Assembly: GCA_027533105.1 (NCBI GenBank) | Contig: JAPZTW010000003.1 | Span: forward strand, 182,183-246,182 | Direction of reading: 5' to 3' | DNA from: Sphingomonadaceae bacterium | GTDB taxonomy: Bacteria; Pseudomonadota; Alphaproteobacteria; Sphingomonadales; Sphingomonadaceae | Length of the DNA stretch: 64,000 nt | Part shown: positions 1 to 10,710 of the stretch, one piece after another | Layout of the letters: the number at the start of each line of letters is the position of its first letter | Numbering within the stretch: position 1 is the first letter of the stretch | Notes under the pieces: generated by a model | Database searches by the model: none | The model's input: the letters and a program-made list of their open reading frames with translations, nothing else | What the model was told of the DNA's origin: nothing | Program-made: the position numbers and the translations under genes

Positions 1-727
1 CCACCAGGGCCAGCAGCTGGAGCATGTGGTTTTGCACCATGTCACGCAGCGCCCCGGCCCCGTCATAAAAGCCCACGCGGCCTTCCAGCCCGACCGTCTC
101 GGCCACGGTGATCTGGACATGATCGATATGCGCCGCGTTCCACAGCGGCTCGAACAGGATATTGGCAAAGCGCAGCGCGAGGAGGTTCTGGACCGTTTCC
201 TTGCCCAGATAGTGATCGATCCGGAAGATCTGCTCCTCGCTGAAGGCACTGGCCACGGCATCGTTGATCAGGCGGCTCGATTCAAGGTCGGTGCCGAGCG
301 GCTTTTCGAGGCCGATCCGCGCCTTTTCGCTGGCCAGGCCCGAGGCGGCGAGGCCGGCAATGGTCGGCTCGAACAGCGCGGGCGCGGTCGACAGGAAGAT
401 CGCGAGACCCTCCTGCACCGGGCCGACCTTGGCGGCGAGCGCGGCATAGCCGGCCTGGTCGGTCGCATCGAGCGGCTGGTAGTGCAGCCGGTTGAGGAAC
501 GTGCCCATGCCCCCGCGCCGTTCGGCCGGCATGAACTTTTCCAGCGCTTCGCGCGCGAAGTTGCGATAGCCGGAATCGTCGAGGTCCTGCCGGGCCGTGC
601 CGATGATCTTCAGGTCTTCGGCGACCAGCTTGTCGGCATGGAGCGCGCAGAGCGAAGGCAGCAGCATGCGCTGCGCCAGGTCCCCCGTCGCGCCGAACAG
701 CAGCAGGCTATCCGATCCGCGGTTCAT
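1..727 (-). CDS. zwf: Glucose-6-phosphate 1-dehydrogenase, N-terminal part (cut by window start)
   Basis: Catalyses NADP-dependent oxidation of glucose-6-phosphate, the entry to the pentose phosphate and Entner-Doudoroff routes. I translated the minus strand by eye from an ATG at 727-725, which follows a GGAGGA ribosome site at a good distance. The visible 242 residues contain the dinucleotide-binding motif FGATGDLA (about 11-18), EKPLG (141-145) and the active-site signature RIDHYLGKE (169-177), where the His is the catalytic base. Family members are about 490 residues, so roughly half the protein lies outside the window. The visible part shows no frameshift. The family is certain; whether the gene is intact beyond base 1 cannot be judged here. 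Confidence 0.96.
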   Translation of the reverse strand, partial: MNRGSDSLLLFGATGDLAQRMLLPSLCALHADKLVAEDLKIIGTARQDLDDSGYRNFAREALEKFMPAERRGGMGTFLNRLHYQPLDATDQAGYAALAAKVGPVQEGLAIFLSTAPALFEPTIAGLAASGLASEKARIGLEKPLGTDLESSRLINDAVASAFSEEQIFRIDHYLGKETVQNLLALRFANILFEPLWNAAHIDHVQITVAETVGLEGRVGFYDGAGALRDMVQNHMLQLLALV

Positions 728-890
728 CGATCCTGGTCCTCCCACCGGTCACGATATTGCGCCAAGGCGCGCCTGGGATACCGGATTCGATCCCCGTCGG
801 CGAGGCTGGCGTAGTGACCCGCGCTGCCCCCGGCAAGGCGGCAGGCGGCGGGAAAACGTATGCAGGGCGATGCGGAGCGGCAGGAAGCGG

Positions 891-966
891 TGGTGAGCCC
901 TGCTGGGTTCGAACCAGCGACCTACTGATTAAAAGTCAGTTGCTCTACCGACTGAGCTAAGGGCCC
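891..966 (-). tRNA. tRNA-Lys, anticodon UUU, with encoded CCA
   Basis: Read on the minus strand this folds as a 76-nt tRNA. The acceptor stem GGGCCCT pairs with AGGGCTC (one G-U), followed by discriminator A and a genomically encoded CCA at 893-891. The D-arm is TAGCTCAGTCGGTAGAGC, the anticodon loop is CTTTTAA giving anticodon UUU, and the T-arm holds GGTTCGAACC. The 5' end (966) directly abuts the folK stop codon (969-967), so it is probably processed from the folK transcript. Confidence 0.97.
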
Positions 967-1473
967 TCACCTGACGGCGCGCTTACGGATGCGGGCGCGG
1001 CGGGTCAAGCGGGCCTTGAGCTGGCGCAGCGAAAGACCGGTCAGCGGGTCGCGCCAGCCAGGAGCGAGCGCGGCAGCGGGGCCAAGCACGAAGTCGCGGT
1101 TGCGGAAGGCCGCGTGGGGCACGGTGAGACCGGGTGAGGACCAGGCCCCGCCGCTCCACAATACGATATCCAGATCGAGCACCCGCGTGGCCCAGCGCTG
1201 CCCGCCCGGGCGGCGGCCGAACCGGCGCTCGATCCCCTTCAGGGTCGAGAGCAGGTCGTCGGGCAGGAGGTCGCTCGCCAACAGCACCGCGCCATTGGCA
1301 TAGCGGCGCAGCGAGGGGCCGATGGGCGCGCTGCGGATCACGGGGGCGGCAGCCTCGACCTTCATCCCGGCCTGGGCCAGTGCATATAACGTCGCGGCCA
1401 GCACGGCTTCCGGCCGGCCGTGGCGGTGGTGGCGCTGATTGGAGCCGAGCGCGATCAGGTAGCGCTGGCGCAA
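967..1473 (-). CDS. folK: 2-amino-4-hydroxy-6-hydroxymethyldihydropteridine pyrophosphokinase
   Basis: Transfers pyrophosphate from ATP to 6-hydroxymethyl-dihydropterin in folate synthesis, in the cytoplasm. The 168-residue product has the HPPK hallmarks: the N-terminal IALGSNQ strand-loop, the central block GIERRFGRRPGGQRWATRVL with DLDIVL following it, and the PHAAFRNRDFVLGPAAALAP block near the C-terminus. The start appears to be TTG at 1473-1471, because no ATG or GTG lies suitably upstream and the aguB stop is only 3 bases away, consistent with translation as part of one message (methyltransferase-aguB-folK-tRNA). The C-terminus is rich in Arg. The stop codon touches the tRNA-Lys 5' end. 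Confidence 0.93.
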   Translation of the reverse strand: MRQRYLIALGSNQRHHRHGRPEAVLAATLYALAQAGMKVEAAAPVIRSAPIGPSLRRYANGAVLLASDLLPDDLLSTLKGIERRFGRRPGGQRWATRVLDLDIVLWSGGAWSSPGLTVPHAAFRNRDFVLGPAAALAPGWRDPLTGLSLRQLKARLTRRARIRKRAVR

Positions 1474-1476
1474 GGG

Positions 1477-2328
1477 TCAGATGTCCTGCGCGATCCGGCC
1501 GTAGAGCTGCGGACGGCGATCGCGGAAGAAACCCATCCCCGCGCGGTGCGTGGCGGCGCGGGCCAGGTCCAGCCGGTGGACCAGGACGCCGGTTTCCCCA
1601 GCCCCGAACTCCTCGACCAGATCGCCCCATTCGTCGGCGATGAAGGAATGGCCGTAAAAGCGTTGACCATCCTCGGTCCCGATCCGGTTGGCGGCGATCA
1701 CCGGCAGACAGTTCGATACCGCATGGCCCTGCATCGCGCGGCGCCACATCCGGCTGGTATCAAGATCGGCATCGTAGGGTTCGGTGCCGATGGCAGTGGG
1801 GTAGAACAGCGCCTCGGCGCCCAGCAGGGCCATCACGCGGGCACATTCCGGATACCATTGGTCCCAGCAGATGCCGACGCCCAGCTTGTGACCGAAGGCG
1901 TTCCACACCTTGAAGCCATCGTTGCCGGGGCGGAAATAGTACTTTTCCTCGTACCCCGGCCCATCGGGGATATGGCTCTTGCGATAGGTGCCCTGGATGT
2001 CTCCATCCGGATCGATCCAGGCGAGCGTATTGTAATAGTGGTGCCCGTCGCGCTCGAAGAAGCTGGTCGGGATCGCGACCTTCAGCTTCGCCGCCAGCGC
2101 GCGCATGGCGATCACCGAGGGGTGTTCGACCGTCGGGCGGGCCAGCGCGAACAGCGCCTCGTCCTCGACCTTGCAGAAATAGGGGCCGGAAAAGAGCTCG
2201 GGCGGCAGGATCACCTGCGCGCCCTGCCCGGCCGCCGCCTCGACCAGGGCGGTCACGGCGGCGATATTCTCGGCCTCGTCCGAGGAACCGAGCGGCAATT
2301 GCAGGGCGGCGACAGTCAACGTGCTCAT
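1477..2328 (-). CDS. aguB: N-carbamoylputrescine amidase (nitrilase superfamily)
   Basis: Hydrolyses N-carbamoylputrescine to putrescine, CO2 and ammonia in the agmatine route of polyamine synthesis. The 283 residues carry the nitrilase catalytic triad: Glu44 in PPELFSGPYF, Lys117 in YRKSHIP and Cys154 in GVGICWDQWYPE. The motifs FSGPYF and ICWDQWYPE are typical of the AguB subgroup rather than of general omega-amidases. The usual partner agmatine deiminase (aguA) is not next to it; neighbours are a secreted methyltransferase-like protein upstream (16-base gap) and folK downstream. The assignment to AguB is from family motifs; other C-N hydrolases of this subgroup act on related carbamoyl amides. 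Confidence 0.9.
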   Translation of the reverse strand: MSTLTVAALQLPLGSSDEAENIAAVTALVEAAAGQGAQVILPPELFSGPYFCKVEDEALFALARPTVEHPSVIAMRALAAKLKVAIPTSFFERDGHHYYNTLAWIDPDGDIQGTYRKSHIPDGPGYEEKYYFRPGNDGFKVWNAFGHKLGVGICWDQWYPECARVMALLGAEALFYPTAIGTEPYDADLDTSRMWRRAMQGHAVSNCLPVIAANRIGTEDGQRFYGHSFIADEWGDLVEEFGAGETGVLVHRLDLARAATHRAGMGFFRDRRPQLYGRIAQDI

Positions 2329-2344
2329 GCCGCCGCCCCTATCA

Positions 2345-3199
2345 TCACGGACGCTTGCGGAAAAGCAGCGTCATCCGGTCGGTCTCGCCAATGGCCTGGA
2401 GCCGGGCCTTGTCCTCGTCCTTGGCGCCGCGCAGCGAGGGCGGCAGGGTCCAGACGCCGCCTTCCCAGTTGGCCGGATCCTTGGGGTTGGCATTGGCCTC
2501 GCTCTTGCCGACGAAGGTAAAGCCGTTGAACTCCATGAAGCGGATCACGTCGGCCTCGCGCAGGTAACCCTTGCTGCCGTCGGTGTAGCTATAGGGGGCA
2601 TCGGGCTTGGCGCGGTGCTGTTCGATCCCGATCATGCCATCGGGCTTGAGCAGATCGCGCATCGCCTTGATCTCGCTGTCGGCAATGTTCCAGCGCAGCA
2701 GGTTGTGCATCATCCGCATCACCAGGATGCGGTCGAAGGTGCCCTTTTCCCCGGCCGGCACGGCATCGAGGGTATAGGCGCGGAACTTGTCGGCCGGAAG
2801 GCCCGAGGCGGCGGAGACATCGGCCGGATACTTGGCTGCGCCATCGCGAATGCCCCTCTGCGCGTTCTCGCTGAACGGACCGGCGGCGGGGTTGAAGTAC
2901 AGGCCGACGAGCTGGCCCTTGCCGCCCAGATAGAGGCCGAGCAGGCGCGAATACCATTCGCCGCCGGGGGCATATTCACCGACCTTCATGTCCGGCGCGA
3001 CCTGGAAGAAGGTCAGCGTTTCGGCCGGGCGGCGATACTGGTCGCGGGCCTTGTCCTTGTCGCGCTTCGGATCGGCAACGGCGGCGGCGATTTCCGCCTT
3101 CATCGCCTTGGTCTGGGCGGCAGTCGGGTTGGCCATGGCGGCGGCCGAAGGGACAGCCAGCGACAGGGCGGCAAGAAACAGGGGGGCAGCACGGCGCAT
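2345..3199 (-). CDS. Exported class I SAM-dependent methyltransferase-like protein
   Basis: A 284-residue protein starting at an ATG preceded by AGAGGAAACC. Residues 1-23 form a clear signal peptide (MRRAAPLFLAALSLAVPSAAA). The mature part resembles the COG4798 group of predicted methyltransferases: a Rossmann-like core with FDRILVMRMMHNLLRW in the middle and LLKPDGMIGIEQHRAK, the usual loop after strand 5, then a C-terminal MEFNGFTFVGKSE segment. The group is known from sequence only; no substrate is established. An exported SAM-dependent enzyme is odd because SAM is cytoplasmic, so it may have lost activity or bind another ligand. It is the first gene of the aguB-folK-tRNA run. Confidence 0.78.
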   Translation of the reverse strand: MRRAAPLFLAALSLAVPSAAAMANPTAAQTKAMKAEIAAAVADPKRDKDKARDQYRRPAETLTFFQVAPDMKVGEYAPGGEWYSRLLGLYLGGKGQLVGLYFNPAAGPFSENAQRGIRDGAAKYPADVSAASGLPADKFRAYTLDAVPAGEKGTFDRILVMRMMHNLLRWNIADSEIKAMRDLLKPDGMIGIEQHRAKPDAPYSYTDGSKGYLREADVIRFMEFNGFTFVGKSEANANPKDPANWEGGVWTLPPSLRGAKDEDKARLQAIGETDRMTLLFRKRP

Positions 3200-3315
3200 C
3201 TTAAGGTTTCCTCTCCTGGGGGGATGATGGCACTGAAATTAGGGCTAAAGGGCCAGATGACAAGGCAGACCTTCAGACCTATTTGCACGACACAACCGAA
3301 CAAGGACGGATCGAC

Positions 3316-3864
3316 ATGGCTGAAGCAATCTTCGCGGGCGGGTGTTTCTGGTGCACCGAGGCGGTGTTCCGCTCGATCGCCGGGGTCAGCGCGGTGGAAA
3401 GCGGCTATATCGGCGGGACCGTGCCGCACCCGACCTACAAGCACGTCTGCACCGGCGAGACCGGCCATGCCGAGGCGATCCGCATCACTTTCGATCCGGC
3501 GGTGGTCTCCTTCGCCGACCTGCTCGACATCCACATGGGCACCCACGATCCGACGCAATTGAACCGCCAGGGCAATGACATCGGCACCCAGTACCGGACC
3601 GCGCTGTTCCCGCTGGACGAGGCCCAGCGCGCCGAGTGCGCGGCCGGGATCGCCCGCTGGAACGCCGCCCATCCCGGGCAGCAGGCCGTGACCACCATCG
3701 AAGGGTTTTCCGAAGGGGCTCAGGGGGCTGAATGGTATCCGGCCGAGGACTATCACCAGGAATACTGGCAGGGCGAAGGCCAGCGGAACCCCTATTGCCT
3801 GGCCGTGATCCCGCCCAAGCTGGCCAAGCTGCAAAAGGGCTTTGCGGAAAAGCTGAAGGGCTAG
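3316..3864 (+). CDS. msrA: Peptide-methionine (S)-S-oxide reductase
   Basis: Reduces the S form of methionine sulfoxide in proteins and as free amino acid. The 182-residue product begins at the ATG at 3316, placed six bases after AAGGACGG; an upstream in-frame ATG at 3283 lacks such a site and would add residues not seen in the family. The active site GGCFWCTEAVF gives catalytic Cys10 with Glu15; further signatures are SGYIGG, YKHVCTGETGHAE, MGTHDPTQLNRQGNDIGTQY and the C-terminal AEDYHQEYW. It is a stand-alone MsrA, not fused to MsrB. The stop TAG overlaps the stop of the convergent acylase gene within CTAG at 3861-3864. Confidence 0.97.
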   Translation: MAEAIFAGGCFWCTEAVFRSIAGVSAVESGYIGGTVPHPTYKHVCTGETGHAEAIRITFDPAVVSFADLLDIHMGTHDPTQLNRQGNDIGTQYRTALFPLDEAQRAECAAGIARWNAAHPGQQAVTTIEGFSEGAQGAEWYPAEDYHQEYWQGEGQRNPYCLAVIPPKLAKLQKGFAEKLKG

Positions 3865-5993
3865 TTCCCGCGCACGGTCTTGCTGGACCTGACCTTCCCG
3901 GCCAGGTCCTCCGGATAGAAATAGACCGGGCGCAGATTGCCCGCAGCATAGCGGCCGATCTGGTCGTTGAAGTGGGCCGAGGCCGGATCGCCGCTCTGCC
4001 CGCCGACCATGACCGCGCGCGCCGTTACCCGCGGGCCGAATTCCACCACGGCGACGAAGCTGTTGCCGTGAAAGCCGTAATAGCGCTTTGTCCCCGGTTG
4101 CCGCTCCGCCCGGAATGAAGCCAGTGCGCCCCAGTTGGCCGAGGCAAAGGGAATGGCCGTGCTGGGTTTCGCATCGTCGTATCGCTGAACCACCGCGCCG
4201 TCGTTGCGCTGGTAGCGGTTGATTTCGCCCCAGGGCACCCGCCACGAACCGAAATCGGCCTTGAGCCGCGCCAGGGCTTCGTCCAGCGCGGCCAGCAGCT
4301 CGGCATCGCTGGCGCGGGTGGCAAGCCAGTCCTCCACCTCGATCCGCTCGGCATTGGCGGCAGCCGCGCTGCGCGCCCACAGCGCATCGCCCCAGAACAC
4401 CGCCAGGCTGGTCTCGACCGAATCCAGCCCGGCGCGGTTATCCCACCGGGCGAGCAGGGCCACCGCTTCGGCGCGATCGGGTGAGGGTGCGCGCTCATGC
4501 GCCTTGACCAGTTTGGGGATCAGCTGGGCAAAACTGGGCAGCCAGGGATCATGGGCCGCAGCCGTCAGGCTATCGAGCGTGAAGCGCCGGGTCTGCGAGA
4601 GCACCCGGATCGCGTGGCTGGTGCGCGGTTCTTCTCCGAAGGTATCCAGGTAGCGCGGATAGGCCTCCCGCTTCGGACTATCCGCCCCGGCCGCCCACCA
4701 CGGCCCATCGTTCACGTTCATCGCCCAGCCGTTGGCCGGGTTGACCACTTCGGGCAGTTCATCCAGCCGGTGCAGCCCCTGCCAGGCCGTGGCGGGGTCG
4801 TTGCCATCGACCGGACGGGTATAGTCAAAGCGATCATCCCGGCGCGGCATGAATTGCGGCATGAACAGCGCCACTTCACCCTTGTTGCTGGCAAACAGGG
4901 TATTGTTGCTCGAATTGGCCTTGCGCTCTGCCACCCGGCGGAAACCCGCCAGGTCGCGCACCTTGGTGCGCAGGAAGCTCTGCTCCAGCGCCGCGACCGG
5001 GCGATGCATCAGGGCCATCGCGATCCACTTGTCGCCCTCGCTGCGCACGATCGGGCCGTGATGCGTGGCATAGGTGGTGAAGGTGTGCTGCCCCCGGGTG
5101 CCGTCGGCATTGCGATAGGCCAGCGTGATCGGCTTTACCGCGACCGGCCGCCGCTGCTGGCCGAAGCGATAGGTCAAGCTGCCATCGCGCTGGCGATCCA
5201 CCACCAGCGCAAACTCATCGACATTGTCGACCCCGCTCGACGTGTGCATCCACCCGGCGTGCTGGTTGAACCCCTGATAGATGAAGAACTGCCCCCAGGT
5301 GGCCGCGCCATAGGCGTTGAGCCCCTGACCGCTGGTGACCTGCTGTTCGGAGCGGAAGAAGAAGCTGGTGTGCGGATTGATCAGCAACAGCGGATGGCCG
5401 CTGGCGCTGTGCGACGGGGCGATGACAAAGCCGTTCGAACCCAGCGGCTCCTCCTGCACCAGCCCGCGTTCCCGGGCCGTGCGTGCCACCGGTTGCCCGC
5501 TATAGAAGGCTTGCAGCTGGCTGAGTGAAACCCGCTCGATATCGCCGCCGATCGAACCTTCGGAAAAGGACAGCGCCATCCACGGTTCGAACCGGGTGAT
5601 GACCTTGGGCTTCACCGCCGGATGATCGGCCAGGTACTGGTTCAGCCCGGCCGCCCAGGCATCCATCAGCTGTTTCAGCCAGGCTGGGCTGCGCCGGTAT
5701 TCCGCCTTGAGCGCGGCGGGATCGATCCACAGCCGCTGGCGCAGGTCCTGCCAGATCAGCGCCTCGCCCTCGGCCTCGGCGCGGCGGCCGAGGCTGGTGA
5801 GGTAATTCATCTCGATCCGGTTGAAGTCATCCTCGGCCTGGGCATAGATCATGCCGAAGACCGCATCGGCATCGGTCCGCCCGGAGATGTGGGCGATCCC
5901 CCAGTCGTCGCGCTTGATTTCGGCCTGATAGGCGGCTGCGGCGGGCGCAGCGCAGCTGATCGTGGCAAGTGCAAAGATGATGGCGTGGCGCAT
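3861..5993 (-). CDS. Penicillin acylase family N-terminal-nucleophile amidohydrolase
   Basis: A 710-residue exported enzyme of the family that includes penicillin G acylase, aculeacin acylase and acyl-homoserine lactone acylases (PvdQ/QuiP). Residues 1-21 are a signal peptide. The alpha chain runs to about 185, and the beta chain would begin at Ser186 in PLGSNGFVIAP, the autocatalytic cleavage site and nucleophile. Supporting residues include the INPHT block (about 210), an internal SSNNTLFASN (oxyanion-type Asn) and a C-terminal VMVGGQSGDPASAHFNDQI typical of the family. The substrate cannot be told from sequence; AHL, beta-lactam or lipopeptide amides are all possible. The ATG at 5993 follows GGGGGATTC. 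It stands alone between msrA and rsmB. Confidence 0.9.
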   Translation of the reverse strand: MRHAIIFALATISCAAPAAAAYQAEIKRDDWGIAHISGRTDADAVFGMIYAQAEDDFNRIEMNYLTSLGRRAEAEGEALIWQDLRQRLWIDPAALKAEYRRSPAWLKQLMDAWAAGLNQYLADHPAVKPKVITRFEPWMALSFSEGSIGGDIERVSLSQLQAFYSGQPVARTARERGLVQEEPLGSNGFVIAPSHSASGHPLLLINPHTSFFFRSEQQVTSGQGLNAYGAATWGQFFIYQGFNQHAGWMHTSSGVDNVDEFALVVDRQRDGSLTYRFGQQRRPVAVKPITLAYRNADGTRGQHTFTTYATHHGPIVRSEGDKWIAMALMHRPVAALEQSFLRTKVRDLAGFRRVAERKANSSNNTLFASNKGEVALFMPQFMPRRDDRFDYTRPVDGNDPATAWQGLHRLDELPEVVNPANGWAMNVNDGPWWAAGADSPKREAYPRYLDTFGEEPRTSHAIRVLSQTRRFTLDSLTAAAHDPWLPSFAQLIPKLVKAHERAPSPDRAEAVALLARWDNRAGLDSVETSLAVFWGDALWARSAAAANAERIEVEDWLATRASDAELLAALDEALARLKADFGSWRVPWGEINRYQRNDGAVVQRYDDAKPSTAIPFASANWGALASFRAERQPGTKRYYGFHGNSFVAVVEFGPRVTARAVMVGGQSGDPASAHFNDQIGRYAAGNLRPVYFYPEDLAGKVRSSKTVRGN

Positions 5994-6035
5994 GAATCCC
6001 CCGGAACGCTGATCCGGCGGTTGTGCCAGCCTGGT

Positions 6036-7271
6036 TCAGGAGGGCAAGTGCCAGCGGGCGATAAAGAAGCCATCGAGCCCGCCCGCCTCGGCCAGCATGC
6101 CCGGATCGCTGCGGAGCCAGCCCGCTGCGGTGGGCACGAGGCCAGCGGGCAACTCGTCAGCGCGGATCGGATCGGCTGTCAGAGCCACTGTGCCCGCCTG
6201 TTCCTCGCCCTCGGCCGGTTCGAGCGAGCAGGTGGCATAGACCAGCCGCCCGCCCGGCTTGACCCAGCGCGCCGCCCGTTCGAGCAGCGCCGCCTGCAAT
6301 TCGGCCAGTTCGGCGATCTGCCGCGGGCCGATCCGGTGCAGCACGTCCGGATGGCGGCGGCAGGTGCCCGTCGCGGTGCAGGGCGCATCGAGCAGCACGG
6401 CATCGAACTGTCCCTCAGGCTCCCAGACCAGGGCGTCGGCCTGGACCAGGGTAGCGGCAAGGCCGGTCCGGGCGAGGTTCTCCTGCATCCGCTGCAGCCG
6501 CTTGGCACCACTGTCCACCGCCGTAACCTGCCACCCGGCGGCGGCCAGCTGCATGGTCTTGCCGCCGGGCGCGGCACACAGATCCAGCGCGGTGCGCCCC
6601 TCCCCCGCCCCCAGCAGCCGCGCGGGCAGGCTGGCGGCGAGATCCTGCACCCACCAGGCCCCCTCGTGGAAGCCCTCCAGCCGCTCCACCGCCGTGCCGC
6701 GTGCCAGCCGGACATGGCCGGGCAGCAGGCTGGTGCCGCCCAGCCGCTCGGCCCATTCGGCGGTGGCAGCGGGATCGCGCAGGGTCAGGTCAAGCGGCGG
6801 CGGGACCGCCAGACCGGAAGCAATCGCGCCAGCGCGTTCGCCCCAGCGTTGTGTTACCGGTTCGGGCAAGCTGGGCGCAGCAGGCAGGCTGGCACCACGC
6901 TTGACCAGCGTCGAGAACACCCCGTGCGCCAGCCGCCTTGGCCCGCCCACCAGCAGCGGCAGGCCCGTGGCGATCACGGCATGGGGCGGGGTATCGAGCC
7001 GCAGCCAGCCCGCCAGCATGAGCCGCAGCGCCATGCGCGGCTTGGCATCCTCGGGCAGGACTTGCCGGGTCGCGCTGTCGATCAGCGCATCGAGATCCGT
7101 CAGCCAGCGCAGCGCCTCGCCCGCCAGCGCCCGCGCCAGCGCCCGGTCGGCATCGCTACGCACGCCCTGGAGCGCGGGCTGCGCGGCCTGGTCCAGCGTT
7201 TCACCACGCCGCAGCACGGCATCGAGCAGCTTCAGCGCAGCCTTGCGCGCAGGTAGGCCGGGAATATCCAT
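6036..7271 (-). CDS. rsmB: RsmB-type 16S rRNA cytosine-C5 methyltransferase
   Basis: An m5C methyltransferase expected to modify C967 of 16S rRNA (E. coli numbering). Of the 411 residues, the N-terminal third is a NusB-like RNA-binding domain (MDIPGLPARKAALKLLDAVL, with ARALAGEALRW). The catalytic domain carries LCAAPGGKT (SAM motif I), LLDAPCTATGTCRRHPDV with the release Cys, and YATCSLEPAEGEEQ with the nucleophilic Cys. I chose the ATG at 7271, preceded by AGAGG, because the sequence upstream of it in the same frame is antisense to the DUF1674 gene and does not look like protein. Divergent from the DUF1674 gene with 47 bases between them. Confidence 0.93.
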   Translation of the reverse strand: MDIPGLPARKAALKLLDAVLRRGETLDQAAQPALQGVRSDADRALARALAGEALRWLTDLDALIDSATRQVLPEDAKPRMALRLMLAGWLRLDTPPHAVIATGLPLLVGGPRRLAHGVFSTLVKRGASLPAAPSLPEPVTQRWGERAGAIASGLAVPPPLDLTLRDPAATAEWAERLGGTSLLPGHVRLARGTAVERLEGFHEGAWWVQDLAASLPARLLGAGEGRTALDLCAAPGGKTMQLAAAGWQVTAVDSGAKRLQRMQENLARTGLAATLVQADALVWEPEGQFDAVLLDAPCTATGTCRRHPDVLHRIGPRQIAELAELQAALLERAARWVKPGGRLVYATCSLEPAEGEEQAGTVALTADPIRADELPAGLVPTAAGWLRSDPGMLAEAGGLDGFFIARWHLPS

Positions 7272-7318
7272 TGCTTCGGCCTCTAGACGCCGCGCCCAGG
7301 AATAGCCAGATAGGGGCC

Positions 7319-7486
7319 ATGACCAAGCGCGCCACCCAGCGGCCCAAGCCCTTTGCCAAGCCCCCGCACTGGAGCAACGATCCCGCCCCCAAGCCGGCCG
7401 CGGGCCAGCCGGGCGAGGAACCGAATGGCCTCTCCCCCACCCGCTATGGCGACTGGGTGCGCGACGGGATCGCTGTCGATTTCTAG
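7319..7486 (+). CDS. DUF1674 protein (succinate dehydrogenase assembly factor 4-like)
   Basis: A 55-residue protein ending in the family signature SPTRYGDWVRDGIAVDF, which matches the conserved C-terminus of DUF1674/SDHAF4, where PTRYGDWE followed by a hydrophilic pair and DF is near invariant. Eukaryotic members help flavinylated SdhA assemble; the same job in alphaproteobacteria is inferred. The N-terminus is basic and proline-rich (TKRATQRPKPFAKPP). The start ATG is at 7319. The stop overlaps that of the convergent membrane protein in CTAG at 7483-7486. No sdh genes lie nearby. Confidence 0.85.
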   Translation: MTKRATQRPKPFAKPPHWSNDPAPKPAAGQPGEEPNGLSPTRYGDWVRDGIAVDF

Positions 7487-8586
7487 GATTTGAGCCGCGC
7501 CGCCCGCCATAGCGCAGCAAGGCCGGCGGGCACGAAGGCCAGCCCCAGGTACATCGGCGGGGCGATCACCATGCCCCAATAGAAATTGTCGGGCCGCCCG
7601 GCGATCATGAAGGCCAGGCCATAGCCCAGGAACAGCAGGGTGGCGAAGGCGCCGCTCGGATGCTTCCACGCGGCCCAGCCGAAAATCATCAGCATCACCA
7701 CCGGCCCGGCGATCCAGTGCGGCAGGAACCGCAGGTTGCCCGACAGGACCACGTTAGAGAGGAAGCCCGAGAGGCCGCGCAGCACCAGCCAGGCCGGGGA
7801 TGGCTGGTCGGTCGGCAATACCTGCAGCGCGACATAGTGATGATGCAGCGCAAGGCCGGCCAGGAACACCGCCACCAGCGCGCCCCAGGCCAGGGCCTCG
7901 CGCCAGTGCCGCCGCCAGAGCGCCAGCGCGCCCATCAGCAGCACGAAGGGCAGCACGTGTTCGCGGATCGCCAGGGCCAGGGCGGCGACGGCCAGCGCCG
8001 CCCCCCATTTCTGCCCCGGCCGGTGCAGCGCCATGGCCAGCGCCAGCAGCATCCCGGCCCACAGCTCGTGCAGGGCAAAGTAATAGCGATTGAGCCCCAG
8101 CGAGGCCCCCAGGAAGATCAGCGCCGTACCCATCGCCTGGTAGCGCTTGAGCCCCGGTTCGGCCCCCAGCCGCACCCACCAGGCCCAGGTCACTGCCCCC
8201 AGCAAGGCAAAGGCGGCCAAGGTCAGCCCGGTTTCCCCGAGCGCGGCGGAGATGAAGGCCAGTGTCGGCAGGCGCACGGCAAACCCGGGCTTGACCGGAT
8301 AGCTGGCCTTGCGGTGTTCTTCGGCGACCACGTCATAGTAATTCTCGCCCCGCCCGATCCGTTCGATCACGGCATCGTAGACCTTGAGGTCATCGTCGCG
8401 CGGGCGCGCCTCGCCGGCCTTGGCCCCGTCGGTTATCGCCTCGACCAGGCCGCGCGTGGCGATCGCCTGGTGCGCGGCCTTGATCGGCACCAGCGCGCTG
8501 GCGGCCAGCAACAGGGCCAGGGCGAACAGCAAGAGGCGCGCCGGGGTGGCGGACCAATCGGCAAAGCGGTTGGGGAAGGCGGGCAT
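7483..8586 (-). CDS. Polytopic membrane protein of unknown function, possibly GT-C glycosyltransferase-like
   Basis: A 367-residue integral membrane protein with about nine hydrophobic segments, the first at residues 15-35 (LLLFALALLLAASALVPIKA). A periplasmic loop follows it (VYDAVIERIGRGENYYDVVAEEHRK) and then VRLPTLAFISAALG. An acidic, aromatic first loop with GENYYD resembles GT-C or DUF2029-type mannosyltransferases (loop after TM1 with acidic residues), but I cannot identify the family with certainty. The start is the ATG at 8586, directly after GGAGGATCG; an ATG 19 codons upstream lacks this. It is divergent from ftsH and convergent with the DUF1674 gene (4-base stop overlap). Confidence 0.7.
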   Translation of the reverse strand: MPAFPNRFADWSATPARLLLFALALLLAASALVPIKAAHQAIATRGLVEAITDGAKAGEARPRDDDLKVYDAVIERIGRGENYYDVVAEEHRKASYPVKPGFAVRLPTLAFISAALGETGLTLAAFALLGAVTWAWWVRLGAEPGLKRYQAMGTALIFLGASLGLNRYYFALHELWAGMLLALAMALHRPGQKWGAALAVAALALAIREHVLPFVLLMGALALWRRHWREALAWGALVAVFLAGLALHHHYVALQVLPTDQPSPAWLVLRGLSGFLSNVVLSGNLRFLPHWIAGPVVMLMIFGWAAWKHPSGAFATLLFLGYGLAFMIAGRPDNFYWGMVIAPPMYLGLAFVPAGLAALWRAARLKS

Positions 8587-8732
8587 CGATCCTCCGGGCA
8601 ATTGCCAGGCACCTGTTGTGCGGACCGGCCCCGCGCCCCGCAACCCGCCGCACCACGCTACCCACAGATCGCCGTCAACTTGCGCTTAGGCTTCGTGCGC
8701 CTACATAGGAGCATCGAAAGGACGCAACGCGA

Positions 8733-10664
<1,932 letters not shown>

Positions 10665-10675
10665 TATCCAGACGC

Positions 10676-10710
10676 GATGGTGGTCCGCCGATTATCAGGC
10701 GGCCACCATC
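10676..10710. other. Inverted repeat at the end of ftsH, overlapping the DUF3667 stop
   Basis: GATGGTGG at 10676-10683 pairs with CCACCATC at 10703-10710, extended by CCGCC (10685-10689) with GGCGG (10698-10702) around one bulged T. The loop contains the DUF3667 stop codon. No T-run follows on either strand, so it is at best a weak or Rho-assisted terminator between convergent genes. Confidence 0.4.
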
